Shown in pieces: positions 1-8,779 of a stretch of 64,000 bases of DNA. The notes under the pieces were generated by a model. That model was given only the letters and a program-made list of their open reading frames with translations. It was not told the origin of the DNA and ran no database searches. Each line of letters opens with the position of its first letter. Position 1 is the stretch's first letter. Source of the stretch: Paenibacillus dokdonensis (GTDB lineage: Bacteria; Bacillota; Bacilli; Paenibacillales; Paenibacillaceae); the NCBI RefSeq assembly GCF_004916975.1, contig NZ_STGQ01000001.1:124001-188000 (forward strand). The letters run 5' to 3'. The position numbers were made by a program, and so were the translations under genes.

Positions 1-6
1 GGAGGA
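1..6 (+). promoter_or_regulatory. Ribosome binding site of the fused transporter gene
   Basis: GGAGGA lies at the very edge of the window, 8 bases before the ATG at 15. No promoter is visible, so the operon probably begins outside the window. Confidence 0.7.
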
Positions 7-14
7 GCTGACCT

Positions 15-851
15 ATGAAAATCGATCCATCCTTTATCTGGACGGCTTTGGTTCAGCTGCTGTCTGCAATTCCTACCACGCTTGTCATTACAGCAGTGTC
101 TGTTACCGCCGGCTTTGTCATCGGGTTGATCACCGCGCTGCTGCGAATTTATAAAATCCCGGTACTGGGCCAGATTGCGTCCGGCTACGTCACCTTTATC
201 CGGGGAACTCCAATGCTTACCCATCTACTCCTTATCTATTTCGGTCTGCCGATGCTGCTGGATGCATTGTCCTCACAGCTGGGATGGGGATTCAAATCAT
301 CCTCTATTCCGATGATCGGCTTCGCCTTCATATCCTTTTCAATCACAGCGGGCGCCTATATGGCAGAAGTGATCCGTTCCGGTCTGCTCGCGGTGAACCG
401 TGGTCAGCTGGAAGCCGCTTATTCGATAGGCATGACGACACCGCAGGCGCTACGCCGAATTATTTTTCCCCAGGCGCTGGCGGTCAGCCTTCCGAATCTG
501 TCCAATTCGGTCATCGTCTCCGGTGGTCAGCAGCAGCGTGTGGGGATTGCCCGCGCACTGGCGCTGGAGCCGGAAGTGACTCTTTTCGATGAACCGACAT
601 CGGCATTGGACCCGGAGCTGGTGGGCGAAGTGCTTGCCGTGATTCGTAAAATCGCGAAGGAAGGCATTACGATGATCGTTGTCACCCATGAAATGGGCTT
701 TGCGCGGGATGTCGCGAACCATGTGGTATTCATGGACGGCGGCGTGATCGTGGAAGAAGGAACGCCGGCGGAACTGTTCAACAACCCCCGTGAAGAGCGG
801 ACGAAGCAGTTTTTGAAGCGGATTACACCTGAACTTAACTATAGCATTTAG
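15..851 (+). pseudogene. In-frame fusion of an amino-acid ABC permease N-terminus to the C-terminus of its ATPase
   Basis: Residues 1 to about 167 match a His/Glu/Gln/Arg-type polar amino-acid permease (TcyB/TcyL-like): several membrane segments, then the EAA loop around EAAYSIGM with IFPQAL. At residue 169 (base 519) the sequence switches abruptly to the second half of an amino-acid ABC ATPase: signature SGGQQQR, Walker B with [12 protein letters not shown], and the H-loop VVTHE. The last permease membrane segment and the whole ATPase N-terminus, including Walker A, are missing. Permease and ATPase genes are normally adjacent, so a deletion of several hundred bases that kept the frame is the simplest reading, perhaps through the short GTCTCCGG-like stretch at 516-523. 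Neither half should work alone. In Bacillus the equivalent genes import cystine or S-substituted cysteines, which fits the downstream operon. An assembly collapse is the alternative. Confidence 0.85.
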
Positions 852-863
852 GAGGCAAAGGGT

Positions 864-1880
864 ATGGCGATTACAATAAGCGTTCTTGATCAAAGTCCGA
901 TCTATCCGGGAGAGACAGGAGCAGAAGCACTGGCGCGCACGGTATTGCTGGCGCAAAAATCGGAGCAGCTGGGATTCCGGCGGTTCTGGGTGTCGGAGCA
1001 TCATGATTCCGAGCAGTTGGCAGGCTCCTCGCCTGAAGTATTGATCTCCTATCTGCTGGCAAAGACGGAAACGATCCGTATCGGTTCAGGAGGTGTGATG
1101 CTGCAGCATTACAGCCCATATAAGGTAGCTGAGAATTTTAACGTATTAGCTTCCTTGGCTCCAGGACGTGTGGACCTCGGGATCGGGCGTGCGCCGGGAG
1201 GTTTGCCGCGCAGTACGCAGGCGCTGCAACGCGGCATTCAGGAGTCGGCATCTTTGACGGACAAAATCGTGGAGCTGGACCAATTTGTGCATAACCGTCT
1301 GGAACCGGAACATCCACTGGCCGGGCTGAAAGCAGCGCCGCTTCCGGAGAACCCGCCTGAGCTCTATGTTCTCGGCGCCAGCGTGGGGAGCGCGGAAATT
1401 GCAGCCGGGCTGGGCCTTCCATATGTATTTTCCTTATTTATCAATGGGGATGAAGAGGTGGCGCTGGAAGCAATCCGCAGCTACCGCAATACATTTAACC
1501 CAGAACATGGCACTCAGTCACAGGTCATCATCGCGCTCGCCGTTGCTGTCGCGGATACCGAAGAGGAGGCTGCTAACCTTGCAGGGGCACAGAAGCTGGT
1601 GAAAATTCATCTGGCCAGTGGAAAGACGCTGACGCTCGGCACTCGCGAGCAGGCGGAGGAATTTGGCCGGCAGGCAAATGAGGATTATACGATTGCAGAA
1701 CAGGAGCCTATTATCACGAAGGGTACCAAAGCGTCCGTGCGTGAGAAGCTTGAGGCACTTCATAAGGCATCCGGTGTGGATGAGTTCATCGTAACCAGCA
1801 ATATCGCCCCATTCGAAAAACGTCTCCGGTCATTTGAACTGTTGAGTGAAGCATTGGTTGGTGCGGCAGCGGAGGTATGA
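864..1880 (+). CDS. Luciferase-like FMN-dependent monooxygenase (MsnO8/YtmO type)
   Basis: A 338-residue TIM-barrel protein of the bacterial luciferase-like superfamily. It starts with ISVLDQSPI, has the WVSEHHDS segment and the GVMLQHYSPYKVAE strand typical of the single-component MsnO8 subfamily, and GRVDLGIGRAPGG in the phosphate-binding region. Such enzymes use reduced FMN supplied by a partner reductase to oxidise small sulfur or carbon substrates. B. subtilis YtmO (CmoO), in the ytmI operon, is the closest functional reference I can name. The gene follows the fused transporter by 12 bases with AGGAGG at 850-855, so it is co-transcribed. The substrate is inferred from context, not from residues. 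Confidence 0.85.
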   Translation: MAITISVLDQSPIYPGETGAEALARTVLLAQKSEQLGFRRFWVSEHHDSEQLAGSSPEVLISYLLAKTETIRIGSGGVMLQHYSPYKVAENFNVLASLAPGRVDLGIGRAPGGLPRSTQALQRGIQESASLTDKIVELDQFVHNRLEPEHPLAGLKAAPLPENPPELYVLGASVGSAEIAAGLGLPYVFSLFINGDEEVALEAIRSYRNTFNPEHGTQSQVIIALAVAVADTEEEAANLAGAQKLVKIHLASGKTLTLGTREQAEEFGRQANEDYTIAEQEPIITKGTKASVREKLEALHKASGVDEFIVTSNIAPFEKRLRSFELLSEALVGAAAEV

Positions 1881-1917
1881 GGCTTCGTTCAAAAAAAATG
1901 TGAAGGAGGATGATGTG

Positions 1918-3099
1918 ATGACTGGTCATCAACTGGAGTCCGTATCCGAAATTGCTCATGAAAAATTCATTCAAATCCGCAGGCATTTGCATCGATATCC
2001 GGAGCTGTCGAATGAGGAATTCGAAACGACGAAGTCTATTCGCAGTTGGCTGGAGGAAGGTAATATCCGGATTCTTGATTATCCTTTGGCAACAGGCGTA
2101 ATCGCTGAGGTCGGAGGTCTCCAGGAAGGCCCAGTTATTGCGCTGCGCGCGGATATCGACGCACTGCCGATCCAGGAAGAGACGGGTCTCGCCTTCGCAT
2201 CAACGATTACAGGAAAAATGCATGCCTGCGGGCATGATTTTCATACCGCGGCCTTGCTTGGAACAGCGTATGCCTTGAAAGCGCGCGAGAGTGAACTGCA
2301 AGGCACCATCAGACTGATATTTCAGCCGGCTGAAGAGAAGGCCAAGGGAGCGAAGCAGGTCATTGACAGTGGAGCGCTCGAAGGGGTGCAGGCGATATTC
2401 GGCATGCACAATAAGCCGGATCTGCCTGTGGGGACGATCGGCATTAAAAGTGGTCCGCTGATGGCTGCTGCAGACGGCTTTGTCGTGGAGATTGACGGCA
2501 AAGGCTCCCATGCGGCCGTTCCTGAAGCGGGACTCGATCCGATCATAACTGCAGCCCATGTCATTACGGCACTTCAATCCATTGTGAGCCGGAATGTAAG
2601 TGCTCTGCAAAGCGCGGTGATCAGTGTGACCCAACTTCACAGCGGAACAGCCTGGAATGTTATTCCAGAAAGGGCCGTACTGGAAGGAACGATCCGGACC
2701 TTCGACGATCAGGTACGGCTGCAGGTGCTGGAGCGCTTCAGCCAAGTGGTTGAAGGAGTGAGCACTGGATTGGGTACCCGTGCCGGTGTCTGCTGGATCG
2801 AAGGCCCCCCTCCAGTCCATAACGATGAGACGCTCGCGGAGCTGGGGCGTGAGGCTGCTGCCGCTGCCGGACTGCAAGCGGTGGTACCGGTACCTTCGCC
2901 GGCCGGCGAAGACTTTGCGGTATACCAGCGAAGCATCCCGGGGCTATTCGTTTTTATGGGAACGGCGGGAACGCAGGAGTGGCATCACCCGGCCTTTACG
3001 CTCGATGAGGCTGCGATTCCGGTCAGCATCCGTTTCTTCACGGATCTGGCTGAACGCGCATTAAATCGTCTGCATCCCAGTGGGGGTGAGCGGTCATAA
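1918..3099 (+). CDS. M20 family amidohydrolase (N-acyl amino acid deacylase)
   Basis: A 393-residue peptidase M20D-type amidohydrolase. Zinc ligands and catalytic residues are visible in HACGHDFHTAALLG, PAEEKAKGA, FGMHNKPDLP and the late HHPAFTLDE. The dimerisation domain contains GKGSHAAVPEAGLDP. The family removes acyl groups from N-acyl amino acids or conjugates; in the comparable Bacillus clusters such proteins (YtnL or the yxe deacetylases) deacetylate N-acetyl-S-substituted cysteines. I chose the ATG at 1918 because AAGGAGG sits at 1902-1908; an earlier in-frame ATG at 1846 lies inside the preceding gene and lacks a site. Probable fourth or fifth gene of the organosulfur operon. Confidence 0.88.
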   Translation: MTGHQLESVSEIAHEKFIQIRRHLHRYPELSNEEFETTKSIRSWLEEGNIRILDYPLATGVIAEVGGLQEGPVIALRADIDALPIQEETGLAFASTITGKMHACGHDFHTAALLGTAYALKARESELQGTIRLIFQPAEEKAKGAKQVIDSGALEGVQAIFGMHNKPDLPVGTIGIKSGPLMAAADGFVVEIDGKGSHAAVPEAGLDPIITAAHVITALQSIVSRNVSALQSAVISVTQLHSGTAWNVIPERAVLEGTIRTFDDQVRLQVLERFSQVVEGVSTGLGTRAGVCWIEGPPPVHNDETLAELGREAAAAAGLQAVVPVPSPAGEDFAVYQRSIPGLFVFMGTAGTQEWHHPAFTLDEAAIPVSIRFFTDLAERALNRLHPSGGERS

Positions 3100-4262
3100 C
3101 ATCCATCAAGAGCTATGATGTCATTATCGTCGGAGCAGGCTCCATGGGGATGAGCGCCGGATATTATCTCGCCAGAGCGGGCGTGCGCACACTGCTGATT
3201 GATGCGTTTGATCCGCCGCACCAAGAGGGAAGCCATCATGGTGAACCAAGGCTGATCCGGCATGCCTATAGCGGTCATCCAGTCTATACAGACATGGCTA
3301 TCCGTGCCCACCAGCTGTGGAATGAAGTGGAAGATTTAACGGAAACTCACCTGCTGGTGCAGTCAGGGGTTCTCAATATAACTGATCCGGATCTGTATTC
3401 CTTGTCCAAGCGTATCGTAGAAGCAGCCAAGCATGGGGTTCAAGCGGAAAAGCTGGATGCTGCAGAAATGCGCAGACGCTGGCCTGGCCTTGATATTCCG
3501 GAGCATTTCGAAGCCATGTATGAGCCTGCCGCCGGTTATTTGCGGAGTGAGGCGTGTATCCAGGCTTATAGGGCGCTGGCGCTGTTTCACGGAGCGGAGC
3601 TGCTGACACATACTGCGGTCACCGGCATTACGGCCCGGAAGGGCAGCGTGATTATCCACACCCGGAATGGTAAGTATCATGGGTCGTGCGCAATTCTGAC
3701 CGCTGGAGCATGGTTCAGCACGCTTGCCCCGTTTGTTTCACTCCCGGTCAGAGCTGTCCGTAAAGTGGTTGGATGGTTCGAGACGAGTACTCCCGATTTT
3801 CAAACGGGAAGATTCCCCGGATTTACACTCAACACTCAGGAAGGCGGATATTACGGTTTTCCGGATATCGGAGGCGCTGGTCTTAAGATCGGCCGGCATG
3901 ATGCCGGACTTGGTTGGAAGCCGGGGAACCCAGTTCTGCCCTTCGGCAGCTTACAGGAAGATGAAGGGGAGCTGCGTAGCGTACTGGAGAAGTATATGCC
4001 GGGAGCTGCTGGCCGGCTCACCAAAGGCGCAGTTTGCAAATATGAGCTTTCGCCGGATGAGGATTTCATTATAGACCGGCATCCGCAATATCCGAATATC
4101 CTTGTGGCAGGGGGGTTCTCGGGACATGGTTTCAAATTTTCGAGCGTGGTCGGCGAAATATGCTCGCAGCTTGTCATGGATGAACAGCCGCAGCATGACA
4201 TCCGTCCGTTTTCGTTATCGCGTTTTGAACAGCAGGCATCACCTGAACCAAGCTTCGCATAA
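3096..4262 (+). CDS. FAD-dependent N-methyl amino acid oxidase (SolA / monomeric sarcosine oxidase family), apparent ATA start
   Basis: Rossmann motif GAGSMGMSAGYYLARAG near the N-terminus, then PHQEGSHHGEPRLIRHAY, and a cysteine in CKYELSPDEDFIID that corresponds to the covalent flavin cysteine of monomeric sarcosine oxidase and SolA. From 3096 the protein has 388 residues, normal for the family. The family oxidises secondary amines such as sarcosine or N-methyl-tryptophan, releasing hydrogen peroxide. The frame opens just after a stop at 3087 and contains no ATG, GTG or TTG before the ATG at 3144, which lies inside the FAD motif and would destroy it. The best start is the ATA at 3096, overlapping the TAA of the upstream gene (where ATGA would be usual) behind GGGGGTGAG; ATC at 3105 is another option. 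Function as oxidase is confident, start is not. Confidence 0.8.
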   Translation: MTSIKSYDVIIVGAGSMGMSAGYYLARAGVRTLLIDAFDPPHQEGSHHGEPRLIRHAYSGHPVYTDMAIRAHQLWNEVEDLTETHLLVQSGVLNITDPDLYSLSKRIVEAAKHGVQAEKLDAAEMRRRWPGLDIPEHFEAMYEPAAGYLRSEACIQAYRALALFHGAELLTHTAVTGITARKGSVIIHTRNGKYHGSCAILTAGAWFSTLAPFVSLPVRAVRKVVGWFETSTPDFQTGRFPGFTLNTQEGGYYGFPDIGGAGLKIGRHDAGLGWKPGNPVLPFGSLQEDEGELRSVLEKYMPGAAGRLTKGAVCKYELSPDEDFIIDRHPQYPNILVAGGFSGHGFKFSSVVGEICSQLVMDEQPQHDIRPFSLSRFEQQASPEPSFA

Positions 4263-4274
4263 GGAGGAGATAAC

Positions 4275-4742
4275 ATGAGTGAGGTTAATTTAGATGCTTT
4301 TTTAAATACCCATGGACAGCTGCTGACGGCCATAGACGGACTAAGTGAGGAGCAGGTGAAGTGGAAGCAGGCGCCGGAGGTATGGAGCGTCCAGGAGGTG
4401 GTCTCACATCTCGTCGATCACAGCTTTGTCATTTCGTTTCGGATTCGCGATATCCTTGCTGCTGCAACGGCACAGCTGCCAGCCTTTAACCAGGATGCCT
4501 GGGTCAGCGGTCAACACTCGAACGAAGGACAGCTCTCGGACATCCTGGATGCCTTCCATGCGATCTTGGAATATAACAGCCTACTGGTGGGGCGTTTGAG
4601 CGAGGAAGAATTGGCGAAGACCGGTGTCAATTTTAAAGGTGAGACCGTAAGTGTCAAGACCATCATACAAGGATTTTCCAAACATGTTAAGGGGCATCTT
4701 GGTCAAATTGAACGCATTAAAGAGGCTGCTGTTGCGGTATAA
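4275..4742 (+). CDS. DinB-like four-helix-bundle protein
   Basis: A 155-residue DinB/YfiT-type protein: LLTAIDGLSEEQVKWKQAPEVWSVQEVVSHLVDHSF with the first metal-ligand histidine, and a C-terminal FSKHVKGHLGQIERIKEA with two more histidines, giving the usual triad. Members include damage-induced proteins, metal-dependent hydrolases and thiol transferases that join bacillithiol to electrophiles. In an operon for sulfur compounds a thiol-transferase role is plausible but inferred. AAGGAGGAG at 4261-4269 overlaps the stop of the upstream oxidase, so the genes are co-translated or nearly so. Confidence 0.8.
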   Translation: MSEVNLDAFLNTHGQLLTAIDGLSEEQVKWKQAPEVWSVQEVVSHLVDHSFVISFRIRDILAAATAQLPAFNQDAWVSGQHSNEGQLSDILDAFHAILEYNSLLVGRLSEEELAKTGVNFKGETVSVKTIIQGFSKHVKGHLGQIERIKEAAVAV

Positions 4743-4820
4743 AGCACGGACGGCTTAACATATCGGTTTTCCAAATTAAGCTTTCTAAATGGAGCATTTC
4801 AGATAAGGAGGATGTTAAAC

Positions 4821-6149
4821 ATGGCAAAGCCAAAACAGTTAAAGCTTGGGGCTCTCCTGCATGGAGTTGGCGGAGGAACTTCATTATGGAGGCATCCGGA
4901 CAGCGATCCGGGCGCGAGTGTGAATTTTGAACTTTACAAGAGCTGGGTTCAAAAGGCCGAGGAGGGCAAGCTGGATCTCATTTTTATTGCAGACGGATTG
5001 TATATTAACGAGAAATCCATTCCCCACTTTTTGAACCGCTTCGAACCGATCACCATCCTGAGTGCGCTTGCTGCTGTCAGCAAAAACATCGGCCTTGTCG
5101 GCACCTTATCCACTTCGTACAGCGAACCGTTTACGGTCTCCCGTCAGTTCGGCTCACTTGACGTCATCAGCGGCGGCCGCGCCGGCTGGAACATTGTCAC
5201 TTCTCCGCTGGAAGGCTCCGCGCTGAACTACAGTAAAAAGGAGCATCCGGAACATGACAAACGTTACCGGATCGCGACCGAGTATCTGGAAGTTGCACGC
5301 GGCTTATGGGATTCATGGGAGGATGATGCGTTTGTCCGGAATAAGGAGACAGGTGTGTTCTTTGATCCAGAGAAAATGCATGAGCTAAATCATGAGGGTG
5401 AATTTTTCTCGGTGAAAGGACCGCTGAATATCGCCAGATCCAAGCAAGGGCAGCCGGTAATTTTCCAGGCAGGCGCATCCGAGGTTGGTAAAAATTATGC
5501 TTCGAAAGAAGCGGATGCTATTTTCACGGGAGCCGAGAATCTCGAAGAAGCCATACGTTTTGCACAGGATGTGAAGGCTCGTGCCGCCGACTTTGGCCGG
5601 AATCCGAATGAAGTATTGATCTGCCCTGGCATCGGACCCATCATTGGCAGCACCGAGGAAGAAGCGGAACGCAAATATCAGGACGTTGCCAGTCTGGTGA
5701 CGATTGAGAATGCGCTCAATTACCTGGGCAGATTCTTCGAGCATCATGACTTCTCGCAGTATCCGCTCGATGAACCGTTTCCGGAGCTTGGCGATCTGGG
5801 CAAAAACAGCTTCCAGAGCGGTACAGATAAAATCAAGAAGGATGCGAAGGAAAAAGGCTTAACGCTTAGACAAGTCGCAATCCAATCTGCTACGCCGCGC
5901 GGGAACTTTATCGGTACAGCGGAGCAGGTGGCAGACCGCATCCAGGAATGGTTCGAGGCCGGAGCGGCTGACGGATTCATGCTTACAGCCTCCGTGCCGC
6001 ATGGGCTTGAGGATTTCGTGGATCAGGTGGTGCCTATTTTGCAGAAGCGGGGCATTTTCAGAACAGATTATGAGAGCGATACGCTGCGGGGCAATCTTGG
6101 ATTATCGGTTCCGGAGAACCGTTATGCCAAGTTAGCGGTTCAACCATAA
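4821..6149 (+). CDS. FMN-dependent monooxygenase of the NtaA/SnaA/DszA family (YtnJ/CmoJ type)
   Basis: A 442-residue two-component flavin monooxygenase. The start [20 protein letters not shown] and the blocks [46 protein letters not shown] and [13 protein letters not shown] are hallmarks of the nitrilotriacetate/pristinamycin/dibenzothiophene monooxygenase family, and B. subtilis YtnJ (CmoJ) belongs here. It needs reduced FMN, supplied probably by the reductase encoded next. The likely reaction is oxidation of an S-substituted cysteine or related thioether, an inference from gene context. ATG 4821 was chosen over the ATG at 4812 because AAGGAGG lies at 4805-4811. Confidence 0.88.
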   Translation: MAKPKQLKLGALLHGVGGGTSLWRHPDSDPGASVNFELYKSWVQKAEEGKLDLIFIADGLYINEKSIPHFLNRFEPITILSALAAVSKNIGLVGTLSTSYSEPFTVSRQFGSLDVISGGRAGWNIVTSPLEGSALNYSKKEHPEHDKRYRIATEYLEVARGLWDSWEDDAFVRNKETGVFFDPEKMHELNHEGEFFSVKGPLNIARSKQGQPVIFQAGASEVGKNYASKEADAIFTGAENLEEAIRFAQDVKARAADFGRNPNEVLICPGIGPIIGSTEEEAERKYQDVASLVTIENALNYLGRFFEHHDFSQYPLDEPFPELGDLGKNSFQSGTDKIKKDAKEKGLTLRQVAIQSATPRGNFIGTAEQVADRIQEWFEAGAADGFMLTASVPHGLEDFVDQVVPILQKRGIFRTDYESDTLRGNLGLSVPENRYAKLAVQP

Positions 6150-6162
6150 GGAGGAGATTGTG

Positions 6163-6738
6163 ATGAGAAGAATTGCTTTAATCGTAGGAAGTCCGACACA
6201 CGGGTCCCGATTATTTGGAATGACCCAATACGCTGCAGATCGTCTGGCTCGATCCGGCTTTGACATCGATTTGATTTCAGCTGCTGAACTTCCGGCTGAG
6301 GATCTTCTCCGCGCAGACTTTAACAGCCCTGTCATTCAGCAGGCACTTGCCAGCGTGGAGCAGGCAGACGCAGTCATTATTGCCAGTCCCGTTTTTAAGG
6401 CCTCGTACTCAGGCGCATTGAAGACCGTTCTCGATCTTATACCCCAAAAGGGGTTTCAAGGGAAAGTGGTGCTGCCTCTCTTTATCGGAGGGACGATTGC
6501 ACATCTGCTCGCCGTGGACTATGCCTTGAAGCCAGTTGTGTCCGCGCTTGGAGGCACGAATATACTCGGAGGGGTGTTTGCTGTAGACCATTGGATCAGC
6601 CGCACGGAACATGGGGGATTTGAGCTTGCCGAGCAGCTGAAGGAGCGTTTGGACACGGCTCTGAACGAGCTTGAGCATGAACTTGAGCATTATATCCCTG
6701 TTTCCAGCAACGAGAGAGAGGAGCAGGCGGCAGTTTGA
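6163..6738 (+). CDS. NAD(P)H-dependent FMN reductase (SsuE-like)
   Basis: A 191-residue flavodoxin-fold reductase: IALIVGSPTHGSRLFGM carries the FMN phosphate loop, followed by AVIIASPVFKASYSGALKTVLDLIP, the standard SsuE/MsuE core. It would supply reduced FMN to the luciferase-like monooxygenases on either side. AAGGAGGA at 6148-6154 overlaps the upstream stop and gives good spacing to ATG 6163; a GTG directly before it (6160) is the alternative. Strongly coupled to the NtaA-type gene. Confidence 0.88.
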   Translation: MRRIALIVGSPTHGSRLFGMTQYAADRLARSGFDIDLISAAELPAEDLLRADFNSPVIQQALASVEQADAVIIASPVFKASYSGALKTVLDLIPQKGFQGKVVLPLFIGGTIAHLLAVDYALKPVVSALGGTNILGGVFAVDHWISRTEHGGFELAEQLKERLDTALNELEHELEHYIPVSSNEREEQAAV

Positions 6739-6781
6739 AGTCTGAAGTCTGAAGCATTCCACTTGCCATCTCTTGAACAAG

Positions 6782-6810
6782 ACCACGATCCAGCGGGATC
6801 GCGGTTTTTG
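6782..6810 (+). terminator. Weak terminator-like hairpin
   Basis: CCACGATCC and GGATCGCGG can pair with one mismatch, followed by five T residues. It could end or attenuate the operon before the third luciferase-like gene. Confidence 0.45.
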
Positions 6811-6887
6811 TGCTGCAAAATAAGGGTGGATCATTCTGACATTCATGACCCTATTTCATCAGAATCAATCAAAGGAGGCTCCATATC

Positions 6888-7955
6888 ATGAAAGTGGCAT
6901 TGTTCAGTTTAATGATGAATCTCCCCAATGCCGTAACTGGGGAGTCCTGGACGTCGCAGCAAAAATTTCAAAATGTCATCAACCAGGCAGTTCTCGCCGA
7001 AAAGCTTGGCTTTGATGCCTATGGTGTGGGAGAGAGGCATGGGGCTCCTTTCTTATCCTCCTCACCACCCATCGTATTGACTGCCATTGCGGCCAGAACC
7101 TCCCGCATTCGTCTGTTGACCACGGTTACGGTGCTGAGCGTCCTGGATCCGGTGCGTGTTGCCGAGGATTACGCAACTCTTGATCACCTGTCCGGGGGAC
7201 GACTGGAAATGAACATCGGAAAGGGCAATGATCCACGGCATTATCCGCTCTTCGGCATTACGGAGGAAGAGCAATGGGATTCCATGGCTGAACGTTACCG
7301 GCTGTTAAAGAGGCTTTGGACGGAGGAAAACGTCAACTGGGAAGGGCGCTATCGTTCACCGCTAAACCAGGTGACAACCTTTCCAAGAACGTATCAGTCA
7401 TCCATACCGATTTGGCATGGCAGCGCGTCAAGCACCCTGTCGACGGAGCTTGCGGCACAGTTTGGGGAGCCTATCTTTTCCTCGAATTCCTTTCATCCGC
7501 AGGCGAAGTACAAAGCGCTCATCGATCATTACCGTGAACGACTGGCCTATTACGGGCATGATCCGTCCCAGGCTGTAGTGGGAGCGGGCTCAGGGAGTCT
7601 TTACCTGGGAAATACGACTGAGGAGGCGATCCGCCGCTTCAAACCTTACTATCATGCGTTTAGTGCCACAGAGTCGGCTAAGCATAACCAGTCACCGTTT
7701 GTAAGTCTGGAGGATACGATCGCGAATGGTCCGGCACTGATTGGCAGTCCAGAGCAGGTCGTCGAGAAGATCCTGAACTATCACGAAGCCTTCGGCCATC
7801 AGGTGCTGAGTATCAGCGTTGACGGTCTGACGGAGACGGAGCAGCAGGAGCAGCTGCAGCGTTTTGCCGAGGAATTGCTTCCTGTCCTGAAGCGGGAAAT
7901 CCCAAGCAAGGTTTGGGAAAAGCCACCCGTTATCGTAAAGGAAGAAATGCGGTAA
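6888..7955 (+). CDS. Luciferase-like FMN-dependent oxidoreductase (third of the cluster)
   Basis: A 355-residue luciferase-like protein: AEKLGFDAYGVGERHG, TVTVLSVLDPVRVAEDYATLDHLSGGRLEMNIGKGNDP and a C-terminal IGSPEQVVEKILNYHEAFGH. The segments fit the CE1758-type or alkanal-monooxygenase-like subgroup rather than the NtaA or MsnO8 subgroups, so the three monooxygenases of this locus come from three different subfamilies. AAAGGAGG precedes the ATG. It may be transcribed with the upstream genes through a weak hairpin; no strong promoter was seen in the 150-base gap. Confidence 0.85.
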   Translation: MKVALFSLMMNLPNAVTGESWTSQQKFQNVINQAVLAEKLGFDAYGVGERHGAPFLSSSPPIVLTAIAARTSRIRLLTTVTVLSVLDPVRVAEDYATLDHLSGGRLEMNIGKGNDPRHYPLFGITEEEQWDSMAERYRLLKRLWTEENVNWEGRYRSPLNQVTTFPRTYQSSIPIWHGSASSTLSTELAAQFGEPIFSSNSFHPQAKYKALIDHYRERLAYYGHDPSQAVVGAGSGSLYLGNTTEEAIRRFKPYYHAFSATESAKHNQSPFVSLEDTIANGPALIGSPEQVVEKILNYHEAFGHQVLSISVDGLTETEQQEQLQRFAEELLPVLKREIPSKVWEKPPVIVKEEMR

Positions 7956-7972
7956 ACTAAACCATGCATTTT

Positions 7973-8046
7973 AAAAAGCCGCCAAACGGTTACAAGCCAC
8001 AGATGTCTGCAAAGACTGTCCTGCGCTGCCGCTTGGCGGTTTTTTT
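7973..8046 (+). terminator. Rho-independent terminator of the organosulfur operon
   Basis: Arms GCCGCCAAACGG and CCGCTTGGCGG flank a long loop and are followed by a run of T residues. Confidence 0.75.
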
Positions 8047-8089
8047 ATGTTGAGCGGGAACGGATAGATGCACTCTAGCTGTCGCTGGG

Positions 8090-8123
8090 TTACAATATTT
8101 TGTAATATAAGAATATTATTCTT
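8090..8123 (+). promoter_or_regulatory. Possible promoter with overlapping palindrome
   Basis: TTACAA at 8090-8095, an 18-base spacer and TATTAT at 8114-8119 make a plausible sigma-A promoter. A perfect 15-base palindrome AAGAATATTATTCTT covers 8109-8123, on top of the -10 element, and could be an operator. Function is inferred. Confidence 0.4.
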
Positions 8124-8143
8124 CCATTGACAGAGGTAGGGTT

Positions 8144-8779
8144 ATGAAAAAAATGATCTTGTCCATCGCCATTGTGACTGCCGGTTTGGCCTTTTTTTAT
8201 ATCTTTTTTATAGATGGGACCTACAGGACAGCGGTTCAGGCGATTGAAAAAGCAAGAAACTTGGATGAACCTATTGAAGTTGTCCAAGAACAAAAGAAGG
8301 GGGACGGGGATGTTGTCTTTTATCTCCGTTATATCCATCGACGCAATCCAAGACCTGTAATTTCCGTGGATTATACAAGCCGGGCTCTGATGGGCTGGAG
8401 GTGGGTTACTGGCGGCGGGCACACTATGATGGAGACAGATGAGGCTATGGCAGAGCAGGAGCGGCTGGATGCGCAGTGGTCGGTGCAGTGGTTGCCGGGT
8501 GAGGATGAAACGCCATTTCCCTTGCTCTTCGGTGCTGTCGTGAATCCGGATATTGCATCGGTGACGGTGACGGACGCCAAGACAGCAACAACGGAGACTG
8601 CGGTGATGATTGATGCCGGCAAGGATTTGAGAATATGGTACTTATTTGTTGATGAGTCACTAGGAATGGATTTTACATTACATGCGTTGTCTGCGGAGGG
8701 CGATGTGTTGAGTACGCAGCAGCTAAACGGCAAGCCTCTCCATACAGGTACTATGGCAAGGGAAGATACATTAAAATGA
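8144..8779 (+). CDS. Hypothetical membrane-anchored protein
   Basis: A 211-residue protein I do not recognise. It starts with MKK and one hydrophobic helix (residues 4-21, ILSIAIVTAGLAFFYIFF), so it is probably anchored with the rest outside. The body is beta-rich with many acidic residues and no catalytic motif I can name. An AGAGGTAGGG site precedes the ATG. The stop is followed in the same frame by the remnant of a WYL-type regulator tail. Confidence 0.6.
   Translation: MKKMILSIAIVTAGLAFFYIFFIDGTYRTAVQAIEKARNLDEPIEVVQEQKKGDGDVVFYLRYIHRRNPRPVISVDYTSRALMGWRWVTGGGHTMMETDEAMAEQERLDAQWSVQWLPGEDETPFPLLFGAVVNPDIASVTVTDAKTATTETAVMIDAGKDLRIWYLFVDESLGMDFTLHALSAEGDVLSTQQLNGKPLHTGTMAREDTLK

Noticed and set aside
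6739..6765. Tandem GAAGTCT repeats after the FMN reductase gene
   Set aside because: Only about two and a half copies of a 7-base unit; most likely chance or slippage.
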